NCBI GenBank assembly: GCA_014607495.2
Contig: CP053175.1
Coordinates: 1,798,001-1,862,000 of the forward strand
DNA length: 64,000 nucleotides
Reading direction: 5' to 3'
Origin: Carposina sasakii
Taxonomy: Eukaryota > Arthropoda > Insecta > Lepidoptera > Carposinidae
Part shown: piece after piece, positions 24,001 through 34,639 of the stretch
How positions within the stretch are numbered: position 1 is the first letter of the stretch
How the letters are laid out: every line of letters starts with the position of its first letter
The notes under the pieces: model-generated
Told to the model about the DNA's origin: nothing
Databases searched by the model: none
The model's input: only the letters and a program-made list of their open reading frames with translations
Position numbers and translations under genes: made by a program

Positions 24001-24424
24001 GCACTTAAAGCAACGGAATCTTATTTAGATAAAATACAAGCGCTTCAAATCAGATTCCTTAAACTATTAGTTGATAATAAAACAAAAAAATAAATATAAA
24101 GATGACTACTATAAACTATTCAAAATTTGTAATATTCTTCCGGTACATTACAAATACAAGACCTTACTGTTGGCAAATAATTATGAGTGTCGAGAGCGTC
24201 TGACTCCGCTGCAGCACCGTCACCAGACAAGGGCGGTGACGCATGGCAGGTTTGAGGTACCTAGAGTACACGACTATTATGGAGACCGAACCCTCAAAAA
24301 GCGCCTACCGTACCTTATAAACGCGCTGCCACCTGAACTACAGGATATAAAAAGAAAAAACCAATATAAAATTAAACTAAAAAGTATTTTATTGATCTTA
24401 TATAAGAATTATTTATTATAACTA
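24001..24424 (+). pseudogene. LINE reverse transcriptase C-terminal remnant (CR1/Jockey-like)
   Basis: Frames in this stretch read LQIRFLKLL and then, after a stop at 24090, an open run with LFKICNILPVHYKYKTLLLA and LKKRLPYLINALPPELQ. This is the typical thumb/C-terminal region of CR1- or Jockey-type LINE reverse transcriptases. It is 5'-truncated and interrupted. Confidence 0.7.
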
Positions 24425-25061
24425 ATAATAATTAAACTTGCAGATAAACCATGAAAATGGTTTTGCAAGAACGCGACAAATATGTTTTTATATCGAAGTG
24501 TATAAATATATAAATAAATAATGAAAAACATTTTTGCAGAGAGCGTGAATAAATATGGTATGATATAAAGGAAGAGGTAGACCTAAGCAATGGATATGGA
24601 TGTATTGAAATACGTACGCGTGAATAGAAGAAAAGTACATGCATATTGCGCCGAGTCAAAACGAATAACAGGGTGATGATGATTAGGTAAATTTTAGTTT
24701 TATTTTAGTAGAATTTTAGAGAACGAGATAGATAAACTCCTAATAAATTAATAGGTGGATCGGCGAATCCTTTCTTGATTTTACCACCCTATATACCGGA
24801 AAAAGTTGCTCTCTATTTACGTTTTTACAAAATCATCCTGTACATTGAATAGTAGTATGCTCTCATAGATGAGTTAATGTAATAAGCTTATAATAGGTTA
24901 TTGATAATGGATCTACACTTACACTATTTCTTAGCATTTGCAAGTGATCCGTTGTTTGTGTTTTGGCAATTTTTACAACACAGGTAAGTTTTACTTCATT
25001 ACCTGTATTCTATTTAAGTTTGTCTTTTGCGGCCAATTTCAATATTATTAGAGGTCATAAA
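24425..25061. other. Intergenic, no gene seen
   Basis: Nothing is supported in this stretch. Confidence 0.4.
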
Positions 25062-25511
25062 GAAGAATCTTGTTTTATAAATGAAATTGTATTAGGCGTT
25101 ACAATTCGGAAGTTCAAACATTCACTATGGGTGCGCCCACCACCGGGCCCTACACCCTCCACTGACCCTCGGATCTGATAACTCATAATTGCGACAACAG
25201 GCACTTGCACTAACTACAATCGCCATGAGAAACCAGACCCGAGCACCTAGCATGCAAGACGATACATTGCACCACATTACAGTGAGGATGCCACGGTTGT
25301 TGGCGAAACATATGTAGATTATTTATCTAGTTTTTGATTTCGGAATGGTGCAATGTATCGTCTTGCATGCTAGGTGCTCGGGTCTGGTTTCTCATGGCGA
25401 TTGTAGTTAGTGCAAGTGCCTGTTGTCGCAATTATGAGTTATCAGATCCGAGGGTCAGTGGAGGGTGTAGGGCCCGGTGGTGGGCGCACCCATAGTGGAA
25501 GAATCTTGTTT
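25062..25511. mobile_element. Foldback element with hammerhead-like loop, copy 1
   Basis: The element spans 25076-25497 between direct repeats GAAGAATCTTGTTT (25062-25075 and 25498-25511). After a 47-base left lead (with ATTAGGCGTTACAATTCGG), two arms of 152 bp (25123-25274 and 25346-25497) are exact reverse complements as far as I can read. They surround a 71-base loop that contains GCCACGGTTGTTGGCGAAAC. There is no protein-coding content. Long target duplications and this loop motif resemble Penelope-like elements, but no reverse transcriptase is present here. Confidence 0.8.
25277..25322 (+). ncRNA. Degenerate hammerhead ribozyme-like motif
   Basis: Same architecture as the motif at 30585-30629: GCCA/TGGC stem II, GAAAC, and an ACATATGT short stem III ending in GTA. 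The C of the CTGATGA core is replaced (GTGAGGA) and the 5' side does not pair with GATTA to make stem I. Probably inactive. Confidence 0.45.
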
Positions 25512-25929
25512 GACATTTTGTATGAAGACAATATGGTCGATTCCGGCAGTCACACTTAACCTAATTAGTCCTACCTGTTCTTCTCTCTCTCAGCCATTTA
25601 TGTTAAGAACGGAGAGAGATAGACCTGACTAAGGTTAGGTTCAGGTTTAAGTGTGAATGCCGGATTCGACCATAATGGAACATTTAATATTTGACATATA
25701 CTAAAAATCTCTCGCGATCGGTTATTCAAATTGGCTTTTAGTATACTGTCTGAAACCTAATCTACTAGTAAATTGAGCGTCCAGTGTCGCTACTCTCTAT
25801 GCAGAGGCTTAACATATTTTGTGCAGTTAGAAGTTTCCGATTACTTCCACCGGCTCTCTCGTCTACTAACGGGTATAGATTTACGTCTTATTCATAAAAA
25901 GTTATTGGAGGTTTATAAGCTCGTAATAG
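25512..25929. other. Intergenic, no gene seen
   Basis: Includes a short inverted pair around 25545-25600 and 25605-25670 (TTCCGGCAGTCACACTTAA and its near complement), suggesting a small MITE. No gene was found. Confidence 0.35.
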
Positions 25930-26222
25930 TGTGCCGCGTGGTGCCGGCAGAGTAGAGTTTGTACCACCCCCTGCCTGCCCGTGGGTATCGTACGAGGCGA
26001 TTAAGGGTTTTCGGGAGGTGGGCAGCAGCGCCTCCCGTACTGACAACATAGTCTGAAAATCACACTGCGGTCACCAACCCGCCTGCCCAGCGTGGTGACT
26101 ATGGGCAAAACCCCCCCCTGTGGCAGTAGCCTTGTGGCGTGCCCTGGGGAAGGCCTACGTCAAGCAGTGGACAGGGGGGTTTTGCCCATAGTAACCACGC
26201 TGGGCAGACGGGTTGGTGACTA
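25930..26222 (+). repeat. RTE-associated 3' repeat with inverted tail
   Basis: A plus-oriented copy runs from GTGCCGCGTGGTGCCGG to GGCCTACGTCAAGCAGTGG. It is followed at 26161 by a reversed piece of the same repeat (GGGGTTTTGCCCATAGTAAC), giving a tail-to-tail hairpin arrangement. Confidence 0.6.
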
Positions 26223-26362
26223 ATTAATAATTATTATATTCAAGAGAACAAAACATAAAATTCCAATGTTTCCAAGATTCAAAATAAGAATATACCATAA
26301 AATAAAAGAATCCTAATAATCTGTACATTATTTATTTTAAATAAATAATTACACATTTAATT

Positions 26363-27190
26363 TCACTTATCACATTGGCCACTGTATTTGTAAATAATAC
26401 CATTTGTCGACACATAAAAATCGTCGCCGTCAAAAGCAATACCTGAAGGAATAAACTCCAAATTCATTAGCTTCCTAGGCACTACATTATCTGGTTTTAA
26501 ATGATATAGTCCATCGTTAGCAGCTAAAACGACACGGTTAAATCTATCAACAGCTATCGCTCTGGCAACATTTTTGCCAATACCAACAAATTCCACTGGT
26601 TCTTGGAAATCTTTTAGTAAAACCTTGACGTATTTCGAATCACACTCATAGAAAATGTTGTCGTCTTCATCTATAGCGACAATGTAGGCACAGGGAACAT
26701 TTTTAACTCTTTCCTTTTCATTTTTGACGACATCCACAGCAAATATTTCGTTGTCTGGATACATAACCGCATAAAGTATATCTCCATGTGCAGGTTTGAA
26801 CAGTTGGACTATATCTTCTCCTTGTAAACTCAAAAAGTTTGCTTTATCAGTTTTGTTGAGTAGATGAAGTCCATCATCAGTGGCGATGTAAACCTTTTTG
26901 GTTTTAACGTCAACTGCAGCCCCCTGCCCATTAACGTTATCAATTACAATTGGCACTCCATTTCTAAGTATGTACTGATCCATTCTAGTTTGTATGTCAT
27001 CGTTTTGCAAAGATTCGAGGTCAATGAGTGTGAACAGAAGTTCTTTATTGTGTGGATTGTAGACTAGGTTTGTTGGGAGTCCCTTGATGGTCAGGACCGA
27101 TTCCCTGGAATATGACTCCTGGTTGAATGTGTATGAGCAGTTGTCAGCAAAAACTGCTGATATCACTAATAGTAGAATGTATGGCAGCAT
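26363..27190 (-). CDS. Ommochrome-binding protein-like secreted protein 2
   Basis: 275 residues from ATG 27190. The leader MLPYILLLVISAVFA is a signal peptide. Cys18 and Cys273 sit at the two ends of the mature chain, as in paralogue 1. Strand-like blocks recur: LVYNPHNKELLFTL, AVDVKTKKVYIATDDGLHLL, VAIDEDDNIFYECDSKYVKV, IAVDRFNRVVLAANDGLYHL and GIAFDGDDFYVSTNGIIYKY. These are typical of the propeller-like ommochrome-binding family. The open frame extends 52 codons further upstream, but a TTTCAG acceptor ends at 27200 and the signal peptide fixes the start at 27190. The upstream codons are therefore intron. A TTTATT at about 26331 supplies an AATAAA signal past the stop. Secretion is well supported; the ligand is not known. 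Confidence 0.82.
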   Translation of the reverse strand: MLPYILLLVISAVFADNCSYTFNQESYSRESVLTIKGLPTNLVYNPHNKELLFTLIDLESLQNDDIQTRMDQYILRNGVPIVIDNVNGQGAAVDVKTKKVYIATDDGLHLLNKTDKANFLSLQGEDIVQLFKPAHGDILYAVMYPDNEIFAVDVVKNEKERVKNVPCAYIVAIDEDDNIFYECDSKYVKVLLKDFQEPVEFVGIGKNVARAIAVDRFNRVVLAANDGLYHLKPDNVVPRKLMNLEFIPSGIAFDGDDFYVSTNGIIYKYSGQCDK

Positions 27191-27200
27191 TTTGGGTTTC

Positions 27201-29021
27201 TGAAATAAGAGAAAGGGCGTTTTAGAATATAGATTCTGTAAATAGTCTGTAAAAAAGTAATGCAACTTCATATAAATTAATACTGTAGGTACTGTGAAAG
27301 TCTTTTTAAATTTTAAATTTGCAGGAAAAAGTCGCGGACATGACAATTAATAACATAGAAGTTATAGTTTACTTTTAAAACATCCTTTGCAATTATATTT
27401 CCGTTCATTGAAGATAAGTAGATATACAATATTTTTCCATTCTTTCCTTAGATATAATTGCTATAGTTTGATATAAAATTACACCTCATTCATTATTTTT
27501 CTTTGATGGGTATCTTCAAAATGGGGGTAGGCAGAACGAAGGATCACGAAGAAGATGTATGTAGCTGATGTAGCTACGTTTAGAATGACAGGGTCAGATT
27601 TAAAACACTAGTGACAATTGGTCCCTTGAGGTAACGCCCCTGAGTAACTTAGTCGACATTTACGACATGCACGGAAGGAGATGCAGTGTATTGTGGTGAA
27701 ACCCCGCATCAGGTCAAGAGCCAAACTTCATTGTAATAAATCAAATATAAATTTCACACGGTTAAAAGTGTGATAAGTAAAAGTTATTTGTCTCTCCATT
27801 TTTGGGAATAATTTATAATGATACAAAGATAATAAAGGGTAAAGAAAGGTTACAATTAAATAAGCATTAATCATCATTGATAACAAATAGTAAACTATAA
27901 ATCAAGGATTGTCATTATGACACTCACTCAGCGCAACTTTTTGTACAATATACAGCCAAATTAAAATAAAACGTACCTTTCCGCCAAGAAAAGTTAATTT
28001 GGATACAATTGAACACAATATTTGTCTGATTAGAGCAAATTTAGCAAAGCGACTGAAAGTTTTTGTCGAAGAGAAACCGATCTGGACCATATCTGGGATA
28101 AATTTATGTTTTCGATTGGATGTGTCGCTAGTTTGATTATTTTTGAGACTTTTGCCATACAAAAAGCTTAAGTTCCTCATTTGTCGACTATGCTATTAAG
28201 TTGGCAAGACAAAGACTTTTATCTAAAGTTGAATGTTCTTCTATCGATGTAGGACAAGATCTGAGGGTTTAGGGTCGAAAGGTCACAGATAATCTAAGGT
28301 CTCTAGCAGTTTTGTAATAGCGAAACATTTTCCGGGATAAAAATTAGGCTAGATAACAACTTGATTGGCCGAGAAAGTTCGAAGTTGTAGATGTAGAAAG
28401 CTTTAGGCTCAATCTCGAAATGACTAAGTGGATGAAACCTCTTCGAATAAGCAACAAATTTGAACGATAGAATAGATCAGATCAGCGGTGGCCGACGTGG
28501 TTAGACCCAAGATCTACTTCACTGATGACACCCAGTTCGATCTACGTTATGAAAACTTAAACGAAACAGCAGTATTTATGACGTACATGCAGCCACTATT
28601 GACACTGGGGTAATAGACCGGTTGGCCACCCCTGGAATAGATCTAGCTACAAAGTCATGACGCCATATTTTTTGGCCTGGCGGAGTAACCAAAAACTTCA
28701 AATACCAGGTCAATTTACTAGCTTTCCACGTAGAAACTAGCGAGAGAAATACCTGCATTTCCGCCACCGTAGAGGACAACAGCCACCGCACTTTTCACAC
28801 ATGACTGAGAATTACCAGATTCGATTATTTCCTACTTCACAGTTTATATTTTATGTATGTGACCCAGTATTGTATAATTTGGTTTGTTTTCATCGTGTTG
28901 ATACACTTTTAATTTTAATGTACAGGGTGTAAGTGGCTGTGTTAAATTTGTCTGTAGCATTTTCCTCGTGATCTTGCAGTTCTGTGTACCTAGTTTTGGT
29001 AACAGAGCCATGTGTGTATAC
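27201..29021. other. Upstream/intergenic region of propeller gene 2
   Basis: Holds a minus copy of dispersed repeat C (about 27520-27720). A leader exon for the gene ending at 26363 is expected here by analogy, but I could not fix a single donor. No other gene was found. Confidence 0.4.
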
Positions 29022-29290
29022 ATACATACATATAATCACGCCTTTTAACCCTTACGGGGTAGGCAGAGCACCACGGGCCAATAGAACCACATGGTGTCTC
29101 TTCTGACCAATTTTGAGGGTATAGTTGAGATGTACAAGTTCGGTTAGTAGTGCTTGACAGGTGGTCAGCCCATCGTCTACATAACACCAAGACCCCCTTG
29201 TTCCTCTACTGACTTGTTACAGTATGCCCGGGAAGAGAAGCAGCTGTAGTATTATACTTTTTTTTCACTCCCAGAGCAGCATAAAAGATT
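29022..29290 (-). repeat. Dispersed repeat E
   Basis: Longer copy of the repeat at 16011, reading in reverse from CCCGGGAAGAGAAGCAGCTG to the CATACATACATATAATC tail. Confidence 0.6.
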
Positions 29291-30322
29291 GTGGCATAAT
29301 GAGAGAACCAGCATCTCTTCACTAATATTCTTTTTTGTACTTACGTTAGGTTATTGTAAAAAGTGAGGTGCTTATGGCTTAATTATTTCTTGATTATCAT
29401 TGTTTATTGATCAAGAAGAAAAAACTTGAAACCTCTCCTGTATAATTGTAGGTTAAGTAAAATCTAACCTAACTATCTTGCGGTTCAGAACAGTTTTTTC
29501 AATGTTTATTGAATAATTTTGGAAAAAGAAAGTTGAATAAATAAATTGAAAAAAAGTGATGTAGCAAATATATATATATCACTTATAATTCAAATATAAC
29601 TTATTACAAGGTAAGATGAGTAAGCCCAAGGTAAACCGAACTTATATAGGTTGATATAGGTATAACATAACCAATTATACTACTTAGACTCTTACGACAT
29701 GCACGGAAGGCAAGTATTCTAGTGTATTTTAGTGAAGATCATCATTAGCACTATTGAGTTAGCCTTCCAGGCTTGGTTACTAAGGGCAGTTATCTCTTAG
29801 ATCAAGATTAAGGGTCAGTTCACACCGAGACGCGACGCGACGCGACGATGCGCGCATATTTTAATAGAGCAACTCAAAATTTACAACACGAATTTACAAT
29901 ACATTTCATGCGTCTCGCGGCGGATCACGGTGCAGCGCGAAATCATTGGCCGATTTATTCAATGGTCAGATAGCCTAGTTGGCGGATAAAATTGATGCTG
30001 TCCTTATTCTTATTATTGTACACAAATTCTTTGAAACTTTATCAAGACAGGGACAGCATCAACCATTGGAAGAATTAGCTCTTAGAATGATCAAAGATTT
30101 GTACCTATATATTCAAAAAGTGTGTGTTTACTTACCTTGGGTCAATGGATTAAATATTCCAAAGGATATCACTTATTTTCACATAATTGCCTACAAGTGC
30201 CTGTGAGTGAATCTTATTGTTTTCTACGGAGTTTTCCAGTCTAATAGCCGCTATATATCTGGTTAAAAAGGAAGGAAGTAAGTGTTGAGTTTCCATTGCC
30301 ATCCGGGAATTTAGAAAGAAAA
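29291..30322. other. Intergenic, no gene seen
   Basis: Contains a GACGCGACGCGACGCGACG run near 29840 and a short inverted pair ATGCTGTCC/GGACAGCAT (29994-30055), also echoed near 36117-36155. No gene was found. Confidence 0.4.
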
Positions 30323-30806
30323 AGTTCTTGATGATTGAATTGTATCAGGCGTCACTATTCGGAAGTTCAAATCTCTATTGAGGGATCGCCCACCACCGGG
30401 CCCTATACCCTCCGCTGACCCTCGGATCTGCCGACTCATGATCACGAACACAAGACAACTATAGTCGCAACGAGAAGCCTGATCCAAGCACCTAGAATGC
30501 AACCATAAATACATAGCTGCTAATCCGAAAACCAATTAAAATTTTATTATTAAGTTCTAACATTATAGAACTAACATGGAAAACTAATCCTGATGATGCC
30601 ACGGGTGTTGGCGAAACATATGTCGATTAAAAATTTTAATTGGTTTTCGGATTAGCAGCTATGTATTTATGGTTGCATGCTAGGTGCTTGGCTTCTGGTT
30701 GCGACTGTAGTATCTTGTGTTCGTGATCATGTGTCGGCAGATCCGAGGGTCAGCGGAGGGTATAGGGCCCGGTGGTGGGCGATCCCTCAATAGAGTTCTT
30801 AATGAT
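30323..30806. mobile_element. Foldback element with hammerhead-like loop, copy 2
   Basis: The element spans 30336-30793 between direct repeats AGTTCTTGATGAT (30323-30335) and AGTTCTTAATGAT (30794-30806). The arms (30376-30545 and 30630-30792) are inverted copies with a few differences and small indels, so this insertion is older than copy 1. The outer parts of the arms match copy 1 (TCCGAGGGTCAGCGGAGGGT, GGGCCCGGTGGTGGGCG). The inner 40 or so bases (TTGGTTTTCGGATTAGCAGC) are unique to this copy. The left lead ATTCGGAAGTTCAAA is shared. Confidence 0.8.
30585..30629 (+). ncRNA. Type I hammerhead ribozyme-like motif
   Basis: Stem I is TAATC (30585-30589) pairing with GATTA (30625-30629). The core CTGATGA is at 30590-30596. 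Stem II is GCCA (30598-30601) pairing with TGGC (30609-30612) around a 7-base loop. Then GAA (30613-30615), a short palindromic stem III (ACATATGT, 30616-30623) and C at 30624 as the expected cleavage base in GTC. One extra T (30597) between the core and stem II departs from the textbook fold. Short stem III hammerheads are known in Penelope-like retroelements. Identification is by eye. Confidence 0.62.
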
Positions 30807-31613
30807 CTTATATTTGAAAAACTCTTAGGCCCTTTAACACTTACTGTTTGTTTAATGTTCGATACTTTACTAAAAAGTATAATAATCACAAACTTTAGAA
30901 CATTAACCTAGTGTCACAATAAGATAATTAAGGACAAGGGTATAATGTCAAACTAGATTCATAAATAAGAGTAAATTTATATCAAAGATGCTATTGTGTT
31001 ACAAGTTTACATACAGGTGCTATTTAGAACCCAAGATCATTCATACTCCAGTAGATTCGAACGTTTCGAACACAAAACCATAGGCTGTAGAGGCAGTGTT
31101 TGCAATTTTGTACCTAGTTCACTACGAATTGTACCAATCGTACGTATTAATCTAAATATATATAAATACATACATTTAATCACGCTTCTTTACCGGGATA
31201 GGTAGAGATTATAGGCCTCCATTTGCTACGATCCTCTTTCGCTTTTCTACTTGCATGAGATTCTTCATATACGCCTGTCTAAAAACATTGTGTATAAAAG
31301 TATGTGAATATTCATTCACGTGTTCTCCAAGTTCCATTATCGTGTTCGTATTGCGGCGTAGTGGAAACGCGTGCACCCTCACTGCCCTGCATGAGTGGAC
31401 ATAGCGTGCGCTTATGACATAACCAATCGTATCCATCACTGCTGGTTACAAACTCCAGCGCCACCGTCTATGTGTGATTAGTTCTTTTAGAAGATATCGT
31501 TTTAGTTTTTAGATTTATCGCTTTTTCGTTTATATCCATTCATATTTTATTTACATTATACTTTTGTGCATCTACTTAAAAAATGGTTGATATGCTTGAT
31601 TAGTAAACAAACC
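30807..31613. other. Intergenic, no gene seen
   Basis: A fragment of repeat E lies near 31164-31215. Nothing else is supported. Confidence 0.4.
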
Positions 31614-31810
31614 CCAGGGTACGCCACAAGGCTAGTGCGACAGGGGGGGTTTTGCCCATAGTGGTGACCGCAGTGTGATTTTCGGACTATGCATGTTGTC
31701 AGTACGGAAGGCGCTGCTGCCTACCTTCCGGAAACCTTTAATCGCCTCGTACGATACTCACGGGCAGGCATGGGGTGGTACAAACTCTACTCTGCCGGTA
31801 CCACGTGGCT
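31614..31810 (-). repeat. RTE-associated 3' repeat
   Basis: Minus copy containing GGCGCTGCTGCCTACC and CGCCTCGTACGATACTCACG. It lies 260 bases upstream of the plus-strand propeller gene. Confidence 0.6.
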
Positions 31811-32070
31811 AAATTAGTGAAAAATTAGTGCCTATTATTATGAATTTTCGTTCGATTTGGACTTTCAATGTTAAGACAAAATAAACAAGGTTATTGGTAT
31901 CATTAATAGTTGACTCCAACTCCAATCACACTCAATCATTAAAAAGTATCTCTTATGTTAAACAGAAGAAAGTACTACTATCTCTCACCCGAACTCACTT
32001 ACGGTCCCTTACCAACAAGATTACGCATTGATATCTATAAATATTTATTTCCTTGTTACAGACATAAAAC

Positions 32071-33069
32071 ATGTACTTGACGCTACTGCTATGTTTGCTG
32101 ACCATCACCAAGTCTTGGAACCTGAACATGAAGAGCTATGAAAACTCCATTTTCCAGAAGAGTCAAGTAATATTTGTGTCAGACTTCAACATCACCAAAA
32201 TCCTGGTGCCGTGTGATGGAAGCCAGTACCTTAATACAGATACGTCTGAGATTCCTTCAATATTCTTCACTGTGTCCGATCCTAAGCTTGAAGGTGGAAG
32301 CTGTATCTATGTGCTTGAAGGATTTGCTGCCTACGAAATCCTCGAAGGTGGAAGAGACTCTACAAGTGACTATGGTTCAGAAAAAGCAGTATTTTTTGGA
32401 GCCAAAGACGGAATTTACAAATACAATCCAGAAACTTTATCCGCCAAGAAATTTGGTCCATTTAATGATGACATTATCCAAATACAAAAGGCAAATGGGA
32501 CAGATCTTATCTACATATTAACATCAGATCAAAAGATTTATAGAATAGAAAATCAAGGTAGTAATCGCACTAGGGTGAATTCGGTTATGTGTGCAAAAGA
32601 ATTTGTTTTAGACACATCGAATAATTTATATTTCATCGATTGTGACGATGGGCTTCCTCATATTGTTAGATATGATGAAAGCGTAGTCAGTTTCAGTGCA
32701 AGTTTTTTTGGCGAATCTAAAAGTTTTCAATTGTTTCGTCCTGCGTTTATAATGGATGATTGTGTACCCTTTCTTGCTGATGGCTCGGTTTATATGCTTT
32801 ATGCCAATGGCTCTAGTGAATCTAAAGATTTTCATGTCAAAGAAAGACCATCAGCAGTAAGTATAGATGCATCATTGTATATTGTAGCAGCGTTAGATGG
32901 TAAAATTTATGAATTTAGTGTGATGGAAATGATTCTTAAGTCAATGTTTGGTGTGTCAAGTGATTTTCCTAATGAAGTAACAAGAGTGCTCATGTCAATG
33001 TTTGATACGGTTAAACACGAAGTTTTTGGAGATTGGAATCAAATTGTTAATCATAACTACCAAACTTAA
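32071..33069 (+). CDS. Ommochrome-binding protein-like secreted protein 3
   Basis: 332 residues, on the strand opposite to its four relatives. The leader MYLTLLLCLLTITKS is a signal peptide. The sequence follows paralogues 4 and 5 block by block: AVFFGAKDGIYKYNPETLSAKKFG matches AYFAAADGIYRYNDKTHTAEKYG, and DLIYILTSDQKIYRIENQG and SVYMLYANGSSESKDFHVKERPSAVSIDASLYIV also have counterparts. Unlike 4 and 5 it has five Cys in the mature chain. Several NxS/T glycosylation sites are present (NIT, NGT, NRT, NGS). A CTTGTTACAG acceptor ends at 32061, nine bases before the ATG, so a leader exon is expected upstream. It converges on the next gene with 97 bases between stop codons. Function is inferred from family only. 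Confidence 0.82.
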   Translation: MYLTLLLCLLTITKSWNLNMKSYENSIFQKSQVIFVSDFNITKILVPCDGSQYLNTDTSEIPSIFFTVSDPKLEGGSCIYVLEGFAAYEILEGGRDSTSDYGSEKAVFFGAKDGIYKYNPETLSAKKFGPFNDDIIQIQKANGTDLIYILTSDQKIYRIENQGSNRTRVNSVMCAKEFVLDTSNNLYFIDCDDGLPHIVRYDESVVSFSASFFGESKSFQLFRPAFIMDDCVPFLADGSVYMLYANGSSESKDFHVKERPSAVSIDASLYIVAALDGKIYEFSVMEMILKSMFGVSSDFPNEVTRVLMSMFDTVKHEVFGDWNQIVNHNYQT

Positions 33070-33166
33070 ATGTTTGATTACTAAAACTATAGTAAAACGC
33101 ACATTGTTGTTAACTGTTTTAATGTTTCTAGCATAATTGTTGCATTATCAGATTTTAACAAAGGTC

Positions 33167-34174
33167 TTACCTTAATAAAAATAGGTTATGGGATCTAGAT
33201 TTGGTAGCGAGACTTTGGATAAAGTCCTTGTTTTCGTCAACAATATCTTTAAGGGCTTCAATAAATGTTCCGAAAAGCATTGCCAGAATGTTGTACTCAT
33301 AAATATTTTTGTCATAGGCAAAGTAAATTATGAGAGACGCTTCCATACCATATGCTGTAGGTTTCTCTTTAATAACATACTGGGTAACTGTGCTTGTACC
33401 GTTGGAATAAATAATGTATGAATTATTATTAACAATCAAAGGGACTCCGTCTTCGATGATAAAAGGGGCCTTAATAAGTTTCACAAATGTGGGGTTGGCA
33501 GGAAGACCCTCAATCTTTTTAGTCCCATTCTCATTTACAATATAAGCTTGTTTATCAGTACCGATATAATAAAGGTTATCATTGAAGTCCAAAACGATTT
33601 GTTCGGCTGCGGGCACATCATTGATCCTTATTTGTTTGGTACCATCTTCGGTGACTCTAAAAAGCTGTTTGTTTTCATTAATTACATATATAGCATCGGA
33701 ACTATTTGCCTTCGCAATAGCAACAAAGCTATCTGTGGCTGTTCCATATTTCTCAGCGGTGTGCGTCTTATCATTATATTTGTATATACCATCGGAGGCC
33801 GCAAAATAAGCTGCTTTATTATCTCCATTATCTGTAGCTGAGGCCCGACCATTATCAAGTAGTTTAGTAGCTTTACCACCTTTGAGGGAATATAGTCCTT
33901 TGTAGTCTATTTGACCGTTTTCGATGTTTGCTTCAGTAAAGAAGATGAATGCTGAACCTCCGTTGTCACTAGATGTATCATCTTCTTCATCGTTGAAATT
34001 AAGAGAGTTTAAAGGTACTACTAAATCGACAATATCGTGCTGGCTTCTGTAGACGGATAACTCGGCAGGGAAAAAGTCTTTGTCGATCGCAACCTCAGTA
34101 CTTTCTTCACTGGTAGTAGTTGGTGCAGATGCTGCTAGACCGACTAGCAACACTGCTGCGATCATCAGCTTCAT
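33167..34174 (-). CDS. Ommochrome-binding protein-like secreted protein 4
   Basis: 335 residues. Signal peptide MKLMIAAVLLVGLAASA. Close paralogue of the gene at 36662-37654; both share SQHDIVDLVVPLNSLNFN-type and RVTEDGTKQIRINDVPAAEQ-type blocks, NDNLYYIGTD, and a C-terminal helix ending in QSLATKS. No Cys is present. Potential N-glycosylation sites include NSS, NNS and NGT. Codons end mostly in A or T, unlike its GC-ending sister. The last codons overlap a consensus-like donor (AAG/GTAAGA), so an alternative splice near the stop is possible. A CAG acceptor at 34180 and a donor at 35434 predict a 1255-base 5' UTR intron. Probably a tandem duplicate; the ligand is unknown. Confidence 0.85.
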   Translation of the reverse strand: MKLMIAAVLLVGLAASAPTTTSEESTEVAIDKDFFPAELSVYRSQHDIVDLVVPLNSLNFNDEEDDTSSDNGGSAFIFFTEANIENGQIDYKGLYSLKGGKATKLLDNGRASATDNGDNKAAYFAASDGIYKYNDKTHTAEKYGTATDSFVAIAKANSSDAIYVINENKQLFRVTEDGTKQIRINDVPAAEQIVLDFNDNLYYIGTDKQAYIVNENGTKKIEGLPANPTFVKLIKAPFIIEDGVPLIVNNNSYIIYSNGTSTVTQYVIKEKPTAYGMEASLIIYFAYDKNIYEYNILAMLFGTFIEALKDIVDENKDFIQSLATKSRSHNLFLLR

Positions 34175-34639
34175 CTTGCCTGAAAAGTATGAAAATCATC
34201 GGTCAGTTTAAACTAGAAAATGGTTTTGACAATAAATACAATTCTCACACGTAGGTGATAATTATTGTGGTTGCTTTCTGTAAAATGTTTCATCCGTTTT
34301 TTTGTTCCAATATGTTTTTTTTTTATGAAGATATTGTTCTATTTTTGTGTGTTGTTTTAAATTAGGTTACTAAAATAAGACTTTCATAATGATAAAAGAG
34401 CATAATTTAGTTTACTTAAATTTTTTTATATGTATTGTTTATTAATTGTTAAATAAAAGATACTAATTACTTGCAAAAAAAATATAATAAAATGTTTCCT
34501 TATTGTTTGTTTTTGTATTCCTACGGTTTTTAATTTACTTCCAGTAATTACATGATTCACTTTATTAACTCCCTTTATTAATCGTAAACACAACAACATA
34601 ATCCGTACACTATAATAAATTCAGTGGTACCACAAATAT

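Noticed and set aside
27191..27346. Upstream 52-codon extension of the frame of propeller gene 2
   Set aside because: It crosses a strong TTTCAG splice acceptor, and the signal peptide begins at the ATG at 27190. The upstream codons look like intron.
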